A DNA stretch of 64,000 bases, from assembly GCF_006540305.1 (NCBI RefSeq), contig NZ_BJOR01000001.1, forward strand, positions 2,604,001-2,668,000, read 5' to 3'. The position numbers and the translations under genes were made by a program. The notes under the pieces were generated by a model that was not told the origin of the DNA, searched no databases, and worked only from the letters and a program-made list of their open reading frames with translations. The DNA comes from Streptomyces sp. 6-11-2 (GTDB lineage: Bacteria; Actinomycetota; Actinomycetes; Streptomycetales; Streptomycetaceae). Below, piece after piece: positions 16,853 to 24,901 of the stretch (the first letter of the stretch is position 1; each line of letters starts with the position of its first letter).

Positions 16853-17629
16853 TCAGGCGACGAGCTCGCCGAAGGACTCCTCACGGTCACGGCCGATGCT
16901 GAGGACCTCGTCCTCGCGCAGCCGGCGCAGGGACCGCCAGATGCTGGACTTCACCGTGCCGACGCTTATGCCGAGGATGTCCGCGATCTCCGGGTCCGTA
17001 CGGCCCTCGTAGTAACGCAGGACCAGCATGGTGCGCTGGAGTTCGGGCAGCCGGGCCAGCGCCTGCCACAGGACCGTGCGCAGCTCGGTGCCGCGCATGG
17101 CGTCCGTGTCGCCGGGCGTCTCCGGCAGTTCCTCGGTCGGGTACTCGTTGAGCTTGCGGCGCCGCCAGGCGCTGATGTGCAGGTTGGTCATGGTGCGGCG
17201 GAGGTATCCGCCGACGGCCGCCTTGTCACTGATCCGGTCCCACGCCCGGTAGGTCGAGAACAGCGCGCTCTGCAGCAGGTCCTCGGCCTCGAAGCGGTCG
17301 CCGGTGAGGTGGTAGGCGGTTGCGTACAGGGAGGCGCGGCGCTCCTGGACGTAGGCGGTGAACGCCGCTTCGGCGTCCACGGTCTCCGACAGTGCGCGGC
17401 GCTCCCCCGGACCCTCCCCGTACGCGGTTCCCCCGTGTGTTTCCCCCGTGTGAGCGTCAACCACCGTCATGCGGGGCTGAGGCCCCTGCTGCGCATGCGC
17501 GGTGTGCTGACGCCCGGTGCCGCGAGCGCACCCCCGCCCGCTCACGGCACCGGACTTCTCCGAAGACCGGGCCACGTCGTGCAGACGCGTGACCACTGCG
17601 CTGTGGCTGGTGCTGTGCAGTGTGTTCAT
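16853..17629 (-). CDS. sigQ: ECF RNA polymerase sigma factor SigQ (SigE-family type)
   Basis: The 258-residue protein (start MNTLHSTSHSAVVTRLHDV) has sigma-70 region 2 at about 90-160 (HLTGDRFEAEDLLQSALFSTYRAW) and region 4 at about 190-245 (LPELQRTMLVLRYYEGRTDPEIADILGISVGTVKS). An 85-residue, low-similarity N-terminal extension comes first; ATG 17470 inside it could be an alternative start. It is divergent from afsQ1-afsQ2, the order known from S. coelicolor, where sigQ is a target of AfsQ1 and works with it in antibiotic control under nitrogen-related stress. A matching AfsQ1 site is in the shared promoter region. Confidence 0.92.
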   Translation of the reverse strand: MNTLHSTSHSAVVTRLHDVARSSEKSGAVSGRGCARGTGRQHTAHAQQGPQPRMTVVDAHTGETHGGTAYGEGPGERRALSETVDAEAAFTAYVQERRASLYATAYHLTGDRFEAEDLLQSALFSTYRAWDRISDKAAVGGYLRRTMTNLHISAWRRRKLNEYPTEELPETPGDTDAMRGTELRTVLWQALARLPELQRTMLVLRYYEGRTDPEIADILGISVGTVKSSIWRSLRRLREDEVLSIGRDREESFGELVA

Positions 17630-17725
17630 TCGCGCCCCCCGTCGTGGAGTTCCGGTGTTCCGTCCTGCTTCTTGCCCCGTGCCGAAAATCTTGCCGTGGC
17701 CACTTCATGGCCATGTCCGCCGACT

Positions 17726-17741
17726 GTCACAGACCTGTCAC
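17726..17741. promoter_or_regulatory. AfsQ1 binding site GTCAC-n6-GTCAC in the sigQ-afsQ1 gap
   Basis: GTCACAGACCTGTCAC at 17726-17741 is two direct GTCAC half-sites separated by 6 bp and fits the published AfsQ1 consensus GTnAC-n6-GTnAC. It lies 81 bp before afsQ1 and 96 bp before sigQ. Confidence 0.85.
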
Positions 17742-17822
17742 AGGGGTACGGAGGCCGTTACCGGGCGCAGGTCGCCGTACGGGTGTCGAAACACCGACCC
17801 GGCATGGGCCAGAATGAGGTTC

Positions 17823-18500
17823 GTGCCTTCCCTGTTGCTGATCGAGGACGACGACGCCATCCGAACGGCCCTGGAGCTCTCACTGACGCGCCAGGGACAC
17901 CGGGTGGCCACCGCTGCCAGCGGTGAGGACGGTCTGAAGCTGTTGCGCGAGCAGCGGCCGGACCTGATCGTGCTGGACGTGATGCTGCCCGGCATCGACG
18001 GGTTCGAGGTGTGCCGGCGCATCCGGCGCACGGACCAGCTGCCGATCATTCTGCTCACCGCGCGCAGCGACGACATCGACGTGGTGGTCGGGCTGGAGTC
18101 CGGAGCCGACGACTACGTGGTCAAACCCGTGCAGGGGCGGGTGCTGGACGCCCGGATCCGGGCCGTGCTGCGGCGCGGCGAGCGGGAGGCGAACGACTCG
18201 GCGACCTTCGGCAGCCTCGTCATCGACCGGGCGGCGATGACCGTGACGAAGAACGGCGAGGACCTCCAGCTGACCCCGACCGAGCTGAGACTGCTGCTGG
18301 AGCTGAGCCGCCGGCCCGGGCAGGCGCTGTCCCGGCAGCAGCTGCTGCGGCTGGTGTGGGAGCACGACTACCTCGGTGACTCGCGGCTGGTGGACGCCTG
18401 TGTGCAGCGGCTGCGGGCCAAGGTGGAGGACGTGCCCTCGTCCCCGACGCTGATCCGTACCGTGCGCGGCGTCGGTTACCGCCTGGACGCGCCTCAGTGA
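17823..18500 (+). CDS. afsQ1: Two-component response regulator AfsQ1
   Basis: The 225-residue OmpR/PhoB-type protein starts at GTG 17823 (VPSLLLIEDDDAIRTALEL). Its receiver domain has the acidic pocket EDDD, phospho-acceptor Asp52 in LDVMLPG, and the conserved Thr and Lys in LLTARSDD and YVVKPV. The C-terminal winged helix has LTPTELRLLLELSRRPG and IRTVRGVGYRLD. AfsQ1 activates antibiotic genes and nitrogen-related genes in S. coelicolor. The stop overlaps the AfsQ2 GTG by 4 bp. In-frame extension upstream to 17517 enters the promoter and is rejected. Confidence 0.96.
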   Translation: MPSLLLIEDDDAIRTALELSLTRQGHRVATAASGEDGLKLLREQRPDLIVLDVMLPGIDGFEVCRRIRRTDQLPIILLTARSDDIDVVVGLESGADDYVVKPVQGRVLDARIRAVLRRGEREANDSATFGSLVIDRAAMTVTKNGEDLQLTPTELRLLLELSRRPGQALSRQQLLRLVWEHDYLGDSRLVDACVQRLRAKVEDVPSSPTLIRTVRGVGYRLDAPQ

Positions 18501-20122
18501 CGGACGAGCGGGGCGGGCTCCGGGGCTGGGCCTCGGAGCGCAGGGGAACGTTGTCCCGGCTGCGGTTCACCAGTCTGCGCCTGCGGCTGGTCGTGGTCTT
18601 CGCACTGGTGGCGCTGACCGCGGCCGTGTCGGCGTCCGGGATCGCGTACTGGCTCAACCGCGAGGCGGTGCTGACCCGCGCCCAGGACGCGGCGCTGCGC
18701 GACTTCCAGCAGGAAGTGCAGAACCGCGCGGGCGCGCTGCCGGTGCACACCACGCAGGACCAACTCCAGCACACCGCCGGGCAGATGGCCGGCAGCAGCC
18801 AGCGCTTCAGCGTGCTGCTGGTCGGCCAGGACGCGAACGGCAGGACGCTGTACGGCAACTCCGGCGGGCTGAACGGCTTCTCGCTGGAGGACGTGCCCGC
18901 CTCGCTGCGCACCGCGGTGAACAGGCAGCAGCCGCTCTCCTCGGCCAACAAGGCGCCCTACCACCTGTACTGGCAGCGGATCGTCATGCACGGGACGCCG
19001 TACCTGGTGGCCGGCACACGGGTGATCGGCGGCGGCCCGACCGGCTACATGCTCAAGTCGCTGGAGCCGGAGGCCAAGGACCTCAACTCGCTGGCCTGGT
19101 CCCTGGGCATCGCCACCGCGCTGGCGCTCGTCGGTGCCGCTCTCCTCGCCCAGGCCGCCGCCACGACGGTGCTGAAGCCGGTGCACCGGCTGGGAGTCGC
19201 CGCGCGCCGGCTCGGCGAGGGCAAGCTCGACACCCGGCTGCGGGTGTCCGGAACCGACGAACTCGCCGACATGTCCCGCACGTTCAACAAGGCGGCCGAG
19301 GCGCTGGAGAAACGGGTCGCCGACATGGCCGCCCGCGACGAGGCGTCCCGCCGGTTCGTCGCGGACATGAGCCACGAGCTGCGCACGCCGCTGACCGCCA
19401 TCACCGCCGTGACGGAGGTGCTGGAGGAGGAGCTGGACTCCGAGAGCGGCGGCATCGACCCGATGATCGAGCCGGCGGTCCGGCTCGTCGTCAGCGAGAC
19501 CCGGCGGCTGAACGACCTGGTCGAGAACCTGATGGAGGTCACCCGCTTCGACGCGGGCACGGCCCGGCTGGTGCTGGACGACGTCGACATCGCCGACCAG
19601 ATCACCGCCTGCATCGACGCCCGCGCCTGGCTGGACGCCGTGGAACTGGACGCCGAGCGCGGCATCCACGCCCGGCTCGACCCGCGCCGCCTGGACGTCA
19701 TCCTCGCCAACCTCATCGGCAACGCGCTCAAGCACGGCGGCTCGCCCGTGCGGGTGTCGGTGCGCGAGTCGGCCGCGGAGGCGGAGCGGCCGGCCGAGAT
19801 CGTCATCCAGGTGCGCGACCACGGGCCGGGCATCCCCGAGGACGTCCTGCCGCACGTCTTCGACCGCTTCTACAAGGCGAGCGCGTCCCGGCCGCGCTCC
19901 GAGGGCAGCGGCCTCGGGCTGTCCATCGCCCTGAACAACGCGCACATCCACGGCGGCGGCATCACCGCGGCCAACTCGCCCGAGGGCGGAGCGGTGTTCA
20001 CGCTGCGGCTGCCGCAGGACGCCTCCGCGCTCGCCGAGGAGCGGTCCGAGGGTGACCGATACGAGGAGGACAGCGCGAACGGCACGAACGGCGCGAACGG
20101 CGGGAAGGGGGCCGCCCGATGA
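18497..20122 (+). CDS. afsQ2: Two-component sensor histidine kinase AfsQ2
   Basis: The 541-residue membrane kinase has a first helix near residue 35 (LVVVFALVALTAAVSASGIA) and a second at about 200 (SLGIATALALVGAALLAQAA), enclosing an extracytoplasmic sensor loop. A HAMP linker follows, then an H-box DMSHELRTPLTAI with the histidine at about 292. The ATP domain has N-box NLIGNALKHG, DHGPGIP, and GSGLGLSIA. It phosphorylates AfsQ1. The gene overlaps afsQ1 by 4 bp and the lipoprotein gene by 4 bp, giving a three-gene coupled operon. Confidence 0.95.
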   Translation: MTDERGGLRGWASERRGTLSRLRFTSLRLRLVVVFALVALTAAVSASGIAYWLNREAVLTRAQDAALRDFQQEVQNRAGALPVHTTQDQLQHTAGQMAGSSQRFSVLLVGQDANGRTLYGNSGGLNGFSLEDVPASLRTAVNRQQPLSSANKAPYHLYWQRIVMHGTPYLVAGTRVIGGGPTGYMLKSLEPEAKDLNSLAWSLGIATALALVGAALLAQAAATTVLKPVHRLGVAARRLGEGKLDTRLRVSGTDELADMSRTFNKAAEALEKRVADMAARDEASRRFVADMSHELRTPLTAITAVTEVLEEELDSESGGIDPMIEPAVRLVVSETRRLNDLVENLMEVTRFDAGTARLVLDDVDIADQITACIDARAWLDAVELDAERGIHARLDPRRLDVILANLIGNALKHGGSPVRVSVRESAAEAERPAEIVIQVRDHGPGIPEDVLPHVFDRFYKASASRPRSEGSGLGLSIALNNAHIHGGGITAANSPEGGAVFTLRLPQDASALAEERSEGDRYEEDSANGTNGANGGKGAAR

Positions 20123-20727
20123 ACGCACGCCGACTTCTGCCGGCGGCGCTGACCGCCCTGGGCCTGCTGCTCGCCGGGTGCGGGATCCGGCCCACCGAGG
20201 TGCCCACGGACTTCGGCGGCGCGCCCTCCCGTGTGCCCTGCTCGCTGTCCCAGCCCGACCTGACCATCCAGTCCTCGCGCGGCGTGCCCGTACAGGTCTT
20301 CCTGTTGTGCGGCTCGTCGCTGGTGACCGTCGACCGGACGGTACGGGTGCCGGAGGGCACCGCGGACGCGCGGCGGCGGGTGATCGTGGCCCAGGGGCTG
20401 CTCGACCAGCTCGCCGCGCCGCCGTCGACCGGCGAGAAGGCGGCCGGGTACACCACGCACGTCCCGGACGGCCTGAAGGCCGAAGGGCCGCGCCCCGGTG
20501 ACCCCGCCGACACGCTCCGGCTGAGCAGCGCGCCGGCCGGCCTCGCCCCGTACGCCCTCGCGCAGATCGTGTGCACGCTGTCCGACTCGGCCGCCGCCGA
20601 GGGGGACGGCTCCGTCGTCCTCGGCGGCCCGGACGACACGGCGCTGCGCCGCTACGAGTGCACCGGGGAACTCCGGTCCCGACCGGGCACCACCCTGCCA
20701 CCGTCGACCCAGGTGACCACGGGCTGA
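20119..20727 (+). CDS. Lipoprotein encoded in the afsQ operon
   Basis: The 202-residue protein begins MNARRLLPAALTALGLLLAG; the lipobox LLAGC places lipid-modified Cys at about 21. The rest is a soluble extracytoplasmic domain with PVQVFLLCGSSLVTVDRTV and a conserved-looking RRVIVAQGLLDQLAAPPS, resembling GerMN-type lipoprotein segments. Because ATG overlaps the afsQ2 stop by 4 bp, it is translated with the kinase and may help it sense the envelope (inference). The signal is unknown. Confidence 0.85.
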   Translation: MNARRLLPAALTALGLLLAGCGIRPTEVPTDFGGAPSRVPCSLSQPDLTIQSSRGVPVQVFLLCGSSLVTVDRTVRVPEGTADARRRVIVAQGLLDQLAAPPSTGEKAAGYTTHVPDGLKAEGPRPGDPADTLRLSSAPAGLAPYALAQIVCTLSDSAAAEGDGSVVLGGPDDTALRRYECTGELRSRPGTTLPPSTQVTTG

Positions 20728-20734
20728 CGCGGGG

Positions 20735-21250
20735 CGGCACACGGCTGCGGGCCACGGGTGTGCCGCTCGGTCGTGGCACACGGGCGCGGCACGGGGCCGT
20801 GGCCACACAGGCTTGGGCCAGGGCCGTGGCACACGGGTGGCGCACGGGCCTGACGCTGGGCCTGGCACACAGGTGCGGCGCATGGCTGTGACACAGGGCC
20901 ATGGCACGGGCGCGGCGCACGAGTGCGGCGCTCGGCTGTCGCACACGGGTGGCGCACGGGTGTGACACAGGACCGTGGCCACACAGGCGCGGCACAACAG
21001 GTTGGGCCCTGGGCCGTGACACCCGGACGCGGCACAGGGCCGTGGCGACCGGGCGTGGCGCACAGGCCCGATATGGGGCCGTGGCGACCGGGCGCGGCAC
21101 ACAGGCCCGATATGGGACCGTGACACACAAGCGCGGCACAAAGCCGTGACACACAGGTGCGGTGCACAGGTGTGCCGCGGGGGCGTGGCACACGGGTATG
21201 GCACAGGGCCATGACACACAGGCACGGCGCGCGAGTGTGGCGCAGCACTC
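20735..21250. repeat. Degenerate tandem repeats of GGCACACAGG-GCGGCACAGGGCCGTG type
   Basis: This 582-bp intergenic gap is filled with imperfect units built from CACACGGG/CACACAGG, GCGGCAC and GGGCCGTG. The best-kept part is two successive 38-bp units beginning GGGCCGTGGCGACCGGGCG and both ending CCCGATATG, at about 21039-21076 and 21077-21114, differing at only a few positions. Open frames on both strands reflect the repeat composition. There is no regular spacer-repeat structure of a CRISPR array. Function is unknown; it separates the afsQ operon from the VanZ gene. Confidence 0.75.
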
Positions 21251-21309
21251 ACCACGGAGTGTGCCGTCCGGCCGGAACCGATCGTGCCGGGGGCCGCGTC
21301 TTGGGTGGC

Positions 21310-21891
21310 GTGCAGCGTCAAGGCTCCATCCGCGGCAGCGCCGCGTTCCACGTCCGTGTGACAGGGGGTGTCCTCCTCGTCGCCCACCTCGCGCTCGTCG
21401 CCTGGCTCACGCTGCGTCCGCTGGACGTCCCCTGGGTGACGCCGCCCAATCTGCGTCCGCTCGCCACCGTCCGGGGCGACCTGGCGCTGGGCTGGCCCGA
21501 GGCGGCCCGGCGCATCGGCGAGGGCCTGGCGCTGCTCGCGCCGCTGGGCGTACTGCTGCCGATGACGCACGGCAGCCTTCACGTCTCTCCACTCGGGTCC
21601 CTGTTCCGCACGGTCGCCGCGGGCGCCCTGGTCTCGCTGGGCATCGCCCTGCTGCAGACCGGCGTACCGGGCCGGGTGGTGGACGTCGACACGCTCCTGC
21701 TGAACACCACGGGCGTGGCCCTCGCCCACCTCACGGTCGTGCCCGCGGGCCGCTCCCGTCTCCGCCGCGGGGCCGAGCGCCGGGACCGGCCGGCTCCGCG
21801 CCAGGAGGATCCGCCTCAGGGGCGCACCCCGACGATTCCCAGGGTCGGCCTCGCCCCGTGGAGCGACGCTCTGCCCCCTTCGTCTCCGTAA
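21310..21891 (+). CDS. VanZ-family membrane protein
   Basis: A 193-residue protein read from GTG 21310 (VQRQGSIRGSAAFHV); TTG 21301 is an alternative, and starts further up lie in repeat sequence. It has hydrophobic helices VTGGVLLVAHLALVAWLTLR, IGEGLALLAPLGVLLPM and AAGALVSLGIALLQTGVPG. The motif RVVDVDTLLLNTTGVALA matches the VanZ family signature (R..D..D...N..G). VanZ proteins have been linked to glycopeptide or lipopeptide tolerance, but most remain uncharacterised. A polar Arg/Pro tail of 45 residues follows. Confidence 0.82.
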   Translation: MQRQGSIRGSAAFHVRVTGGVLLVAHLALVAWLTLRPLDVPWVTPPNLRPLATVRGDLALGWPEAARRIGEGLALLAPLGVLLPMTHGSLHVSPLGSLFRTVAAGALVSLGIALLQTGVPGRVVDVDTLLLNTTGVALAHLTVVPAGRSRLRRGAERRDRPAPRQEDPPQGRTPTIPRVGLAPWSDALPPSSP

Positions 21892-21956
21892 CGTGGAAGA
21901 CGGACGGGGCAGCCGACGGGGCGGCCCCGCACCGACAGCTCACGAAGGAGTCGACC

Positions 21957-22157
21957 ATGACCGCCCTGGCCCGCCCGACCCACGGTCGCGTGCTCGGCGG
22001 AGTGTGCGCTGCGCTGGCTCGGCGCTTCGGCACCTCCGCGACGACGATGCGCGTGATCTTCCTGCTGTCCTGCCTGCTGCCGGGCCCGCAGTTCCTGGTC
22101 TACATCGCGCTGTGGATCCTGCTGCCCTCGGAGGAGACGGCCGGCAGCGCGTGGTGA
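21957..22157 (+). CDS. PspC-domain small membrane protein
   Basis: The 66-residue protein starts at ATG 21957, 6 bp after CGAAGGAG. The motif GRVLGGVCAALARRFG followed by ATTMRVIFLLSCLLPGPQFL and VYIALWILLPSEE is the complete PspC domain. In enteric bacteria PspC senses envelope stress; short Streptomyces versions are uncharacterised. An 8-bp tandem repeat starts nine bases after the stop codon. Confidence 0.88.
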   Translation: MTALARPTHGRVLGGVCAALARRFGTSATTMRVIFLLSCLLPGPQFLVYIALWILLPSEETAGSAW

Positions 22158-22166
22158 ACGCCGCGC

Positions 22167-22286
22167 ACGCGGTGACGCGGTGACGCGGTGACGCGGTGAC
22201 GCGGTGACGCGGTGACGCGGTGACGCGGTGACGCGGTGACGCGGTGACGCGGTGACGCGGTGACGCGGTGACGCGGTGACGCGGTG
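22167..22286. repeat. Fifteen perfect copies of the octamer ACGCGGTG
   Basis: From 22167 to 22286 the 8-bp unit ACGCGGTG is repeated 15 times without a mismatch. Because 8 is not a multiple of 3, long open frames on the minus strand read a repeating RHRVTASP peptide; these are not genes. The array lies between the PspC gene and a strong terminator. Perfect identity suggests recent slippage and probably variable copy number among strains. Confidence 0.95.
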
Positions 22287-22293
22287 AAACGAC

Positions 22294-22343
22294 GGCACGG
22301 CTGGGGCGCACCCTGGAACCAGGAGGCGCGCCCCAGCCGTGCC
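22294..22343. terminator. 16-bp perfect hairpin after the PspC gene
   Basis: GGCACGGCTGGGGCGC at 22294-22309 pairs exactly with GCGCCCCAGCCGTGCC at 22328-22343. It lies between convergent genes and probably serves both. Confidence 0.88.
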
Positions 22344-22368
22344 GTGTCCGGAGAGGGGAGCGGTCGGC

Positions 22369-22722
22369 TCAGCCCAGCGGCAGCCCGTTCAACGGCAGGC
22401 CGTGGGTGGGCAGGCCCTGCACCGGCAGTCCGCCGAGCAGACCGGCGACCGGCTTGGTCGGGCCGTTCTGGAGCAGGCCCTGGGTGGCCGGCTGCGCGGC
22501 CGCGAGACCCGACTGCACCGCGGGCCTGGCCTGGTTCAGCGCCTGGCCGGCCCCGGGCACCGACTTGGCGACGTTCTCCGTCGGGAGCGCCTTGCTGACG
22601 GTACCGAGCGCCTGGCCGGCGTCCGGAACGGCCGGCGCGGCGTTCGCGGCGCCCGCGCCGGCGGCGGCGAAGGCGGCCCCGAGGGCGGCGACACCGAGGG
22701 ACTTGACGGCAGACTGCTTCAT
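22369..22722 (-). CDS. Small secreted protein, low-complexity
   Basis: A 117-residue protein from ATG 22722: MKQSAVKSLGVAALGAAFAA with AGAANA before APAVPD is a clear signal peptide. The mature chain is rich in Ala, Gly, Pro, Leu and Gln (VPGAGQALNQARPAVQSGLA) and ends with repeated GLP steps (LPVQGLPTHGLPLNGLPLG). The function is unknown; it looks like other small secreted Streptomyces proteins. The longer in-frame start at 22905 lacks a signal peptide and runs into the adenosine deaminase gene. Confidence 0.75.
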   Translation of the reverse strand: MKQSAVKSLGVAALGAAFAAAGAGAANAAPAVPDAGQALGTVSKALPTENVAKSVPGAGQALNQARPAVQSGLAAAQPATQGLLQNGPTKPVAGLLGGLPVQGLPTHGLPLNGLPLG

Positions 22723-22850
22723 GAAAACGCGTCCTTGGGTGGAAGACAGGGAACTGAGCGGTCCACGACCGTAAACATGCCGAGCCGTCCGCCGCAAACA
22801 TCGAAATACGGACGGAATAAGCGCCCCGGACATGTTCCCGTATCTTCCGA

Positions 22851-24014
22851 TCAGCCTTCCAAGGTCGAGAAACCCCTGGTGGACGCTGTCTGCTGAAACA
22901 GCCATTCGGATTTCAGCGCCGCGTATCCGGGCTTGATCACGTCATTGATCATCGCCAGTCGTTCATCGAAAGGAATGAATGCTGATTTCATCGCATTGAC
23001 GGAGAACCACTGCATGTCGTCGAGTGTGTATCCGAATGCCTCGACCAGCTGCTCGAACTCCCGGCTCATGCTGGTGTGGGACATAAGACGGTTGTCCGTG
23101 TTGACCGTGGCCCGGAAGTGGAGCCGGCGCAGCAGTCCGATCGGATGCTCGGCGTACGAGGGCGCCGCCCCGGTCTGGAGGTTGGAACTCGGGCACAGCT
23201 CCAGCGGGATGCGCTTGTCACGGACGTAGGAGGCCAGCCGCCCCAGTTCGACCGTGCCGTCCTCGTGGACCTGGATGTCGTCGATGATGCGCACCCCGTG
23301 ACCCAGCCGGTCCGCGCCGCACCACTGCAGCGCCTGCCAGATCGACGGCAGCCCGAAGGCCTCGCCGGCGTGGATCGTGAAGTGGTTGTTCTCCCGCTTC
23401 AGGTACTCGAAGGCGTCCAGGTGCCGGGTGGGCGGGTAACCGGCCTCCGCGCCCGCGATGTCGAAGCCCACCACGCCCGAGTCCCGGTAGCGGTTGGCGA
23501 GTTCGGCGATCTCCAGGGAGCGGGCCGCGTGCCGCATCGCGGTCAGCAGGACGCCCACCCGGATCCGGTGACCGTTCTCCAGGGCGGTCCGCTCGCCCTC
23601 GCGGAAGCCCTCGTTGACGGCCTCGACGACCTCCTCCAGGCTCAGCCCGCCCTCCAGGTGCTGCTCGGGGGCGTAGCGCACCTCGGCGTAGACGACGCCG
23701 TCCTCGGCGAGGTCCTCGGCGCACTCGCGGGCGACCCGGACGAGGGCATCGCGGGTCTGCATCACGGCGACGGTGTGCGCGAACGTCTCCAAGTACCGTT
23801 CCAGCGAGCCGGAGTCGGCGGCCTCACGGAACCACAGGCCCAGCTTGTCCGGGTCGGTCTCGGGGAGCGGGGAGTAGCCCGACGCGCGGGCCAGGTCGAC
23901 GACGGTTCCGGGGCGGAGCCCGCCGTCGAGGTGATCGTGGAGCAGAACCTTGGGCGCCCGGCGGATCTGGTCCGAGCTCGGGGTGTTCCCCTGGTGGGCA
24001 GTCTGGCTCGTCAT
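22851..24014 (-). CDS. add: Adenosine deaminase
   Basis: The 387-residue enzyme starts at ATG 24014. Zinc and catalytic motifs are all present: [11 protein letters not shown] (two metal His), TIHAGEAFG (His and catalytic Glu), GHGVRI, and [11 protein letters not shown] with the metal Asp. It deaminates adenosine and deoxyadenosine to inosine and deoxyinosine, the substrate for the PNP at 8239. A perfect CTACGCGCGTAG operator lies 16 bp upstream of the start. The gene seems monocistronic, with the small secreted protein downstream having its own promoter space. Confidence 0.95.
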   Translation of the reverse strand: MTSQTAHQGNTPSSDQIRRAPKVLLHDHLDGGLRPGTVVDLARASGYSPLPETDPDKLGLWFREAADSGSLERYLETFAHTVAVMQTRDALVRVARECAEDLAEDGVVYAEVRYAPEQHLEGGLSLEEVVEAVNEGFREGERTALENGHRIRVGVLLTAMRHAARSLEIAELANRYRDSGVVGFDIAGAEAGYPPTRHLDAFEYLKRENNHFTIHAGEAFGLPSIWQALQWCGADRLGHGVRIIDDIQVHEDGTVELGRLASYVRDKRIPLELCPSSNLQTGAAPSYAEHPIGLLRRLHFRATVNTDNRLMSHTSMSREFEQLVEAFGYTLDDMQWFSVNAMKSAFIPFDERLAMINDVIKPGYAALKSEWLFQQTASTRGFSTLEG

Positions 24015-24030
24015 TTCCGCACTTTAACTC

Positions 24031-24042
24031 CTACGCGCGTAG
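24031..24042. promoter_or_regulatory. Nucleoside-gene operator CTACGCGCGTAG upstream of adenosine deaminase
   Basis: A perfect 12-bp palindrome CTACGCGCGTAG lies 16 bp before the adenosine deaminase ATG, near the expected transcription start on the minus strand. The divergent hydrolase at 24128 is 85 bp away and may or may not share it. Confidence 0.78.
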
Positions 24043-24127
24043 ATCATCGCGTGTACACATCCGTCGATATGTAACGGTGACCGCCCGGGCGGGTGGCGTA
24101 CACCGGTGCTTCTGACACTGTTCTGTC

Positions 24128-24889
24128 ATGTCACACCAAGCGACGCCGGTTCGCACGGCCCGGCTGGGGAGGACGGTCGGCCCGGAGCCGGCGGCGGTGG
24201 GCGGAGCGGTGCTGCTGCTCCCGGGCGGCCAGGAGGTCTCCACCCGCAGACCCTCGCCGGTGCTGGCGGCCGCCTCGGTGCGCGCGCTGGGGCGCCGGCT
24301 GGCCCGCGCGGGGCGCGAGGAGGGCCTGGCCGTGCACGTGGTGCACTACCGCTACCGCGGCTGGAACGGAGCCGAGGCACATCCGGCCCGCGACGCCGCC
24401 TGGGCCGTCGAGGAGGTCGTCCGGTGCTACGGGGACGTGCCGGTCTGCCTGGCCGGTCTCGACATGGGCGGCCGGGCCGCGCTGCACGCCGCCGGGCACG
24501 AGACCGTCAACTCCGTGGTGGCCATCGCCCCTTCGCTGCCCGAGGCCGACGTGGCCGCCTCGCCCGAACCGGTCAGGCAGCTCGCCGGGCGCCGGGTGCT
24601 GATCGTGCACGGCACGAACGACGAACGGACCGATCCCGAGCTGTCCTTCCGGTTCGCCGAGCGGGCGAAGAAGGCGAACCGGGACGTGTGCCGGTTCGAA
24701 GTCCACGCCGACGGACACGGGTTGCGTCAGTACCGGGACGAAGTCCTCGCGCTCACCACCGACTTCGTCATGGGGTCGCTGTTCGGGCGGGTGTTCTCGC
24801 GGCCGGTGCAGGACGCGCTGGCGGCTCCGCCACCGCTGGGTCTGCGGATGCCGCTGGCGGCCGGGTTCGGGAAGACGCTGCGGCGGTAG
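24128..24889 (+). CDS. Alpha/beta hydrolase with Asp at the nucleophile position
   Basis: A 253-residue protein starting MSHQATPVRTARLGRTVGPE. The fold is marked by GGAVLLLPGGQEVS, then VVHYRYRGWNG, the nucleophile elbow CLAGLDMGGRAAL, the acid strand RRVLIVHGTNDERTDPE and the histidine loop HADGHGLRQY. The elbow has Asp where most esterases have Ser, as in dehalogenases and epoxide hydrolases. It could be a true Asp nucleophile or a changed enzyme. It is transcribed divergently from adenosine deaminase; substrate unknown. Confidence 0.8.
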   Translation: MSHQATPVRTARLGRTVGPEPAAVGGAVLLLPGGQEVSTRRPSPVLAAASVRALGRRLARAGREEGLAVHVVHYRYRGWNGAEAHPARDAAWAVEEVVRCYGDVPVCLAGLDMGGRAALHAAGHETVNSVVAIAPSLPEADVAASPEPVRQLAGRRVLIVHGTNDERTDPELSFRFAERAKKANRDVCRFEVHADGHGLRQYRDEVLALTTDFVMGSLFGRVFSRPVQDALAAPPPLGLRMPLAAGFGKTLRR

Positions 24890-24901
24890 GGCCGCCCGCC
24901 G

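Noticed and set aside
20735..21250. Coding region or CRISPR-like array in the repeated sequence
   Set aside because: Frames on both strands are low-complexity products of the repeats; spacing is irregular and there are no unique spacers.
22167..22286. Possible CRISPR array
   Set aside because: The 8-bp units are contiguous without spacers and no cas genes are nearby.
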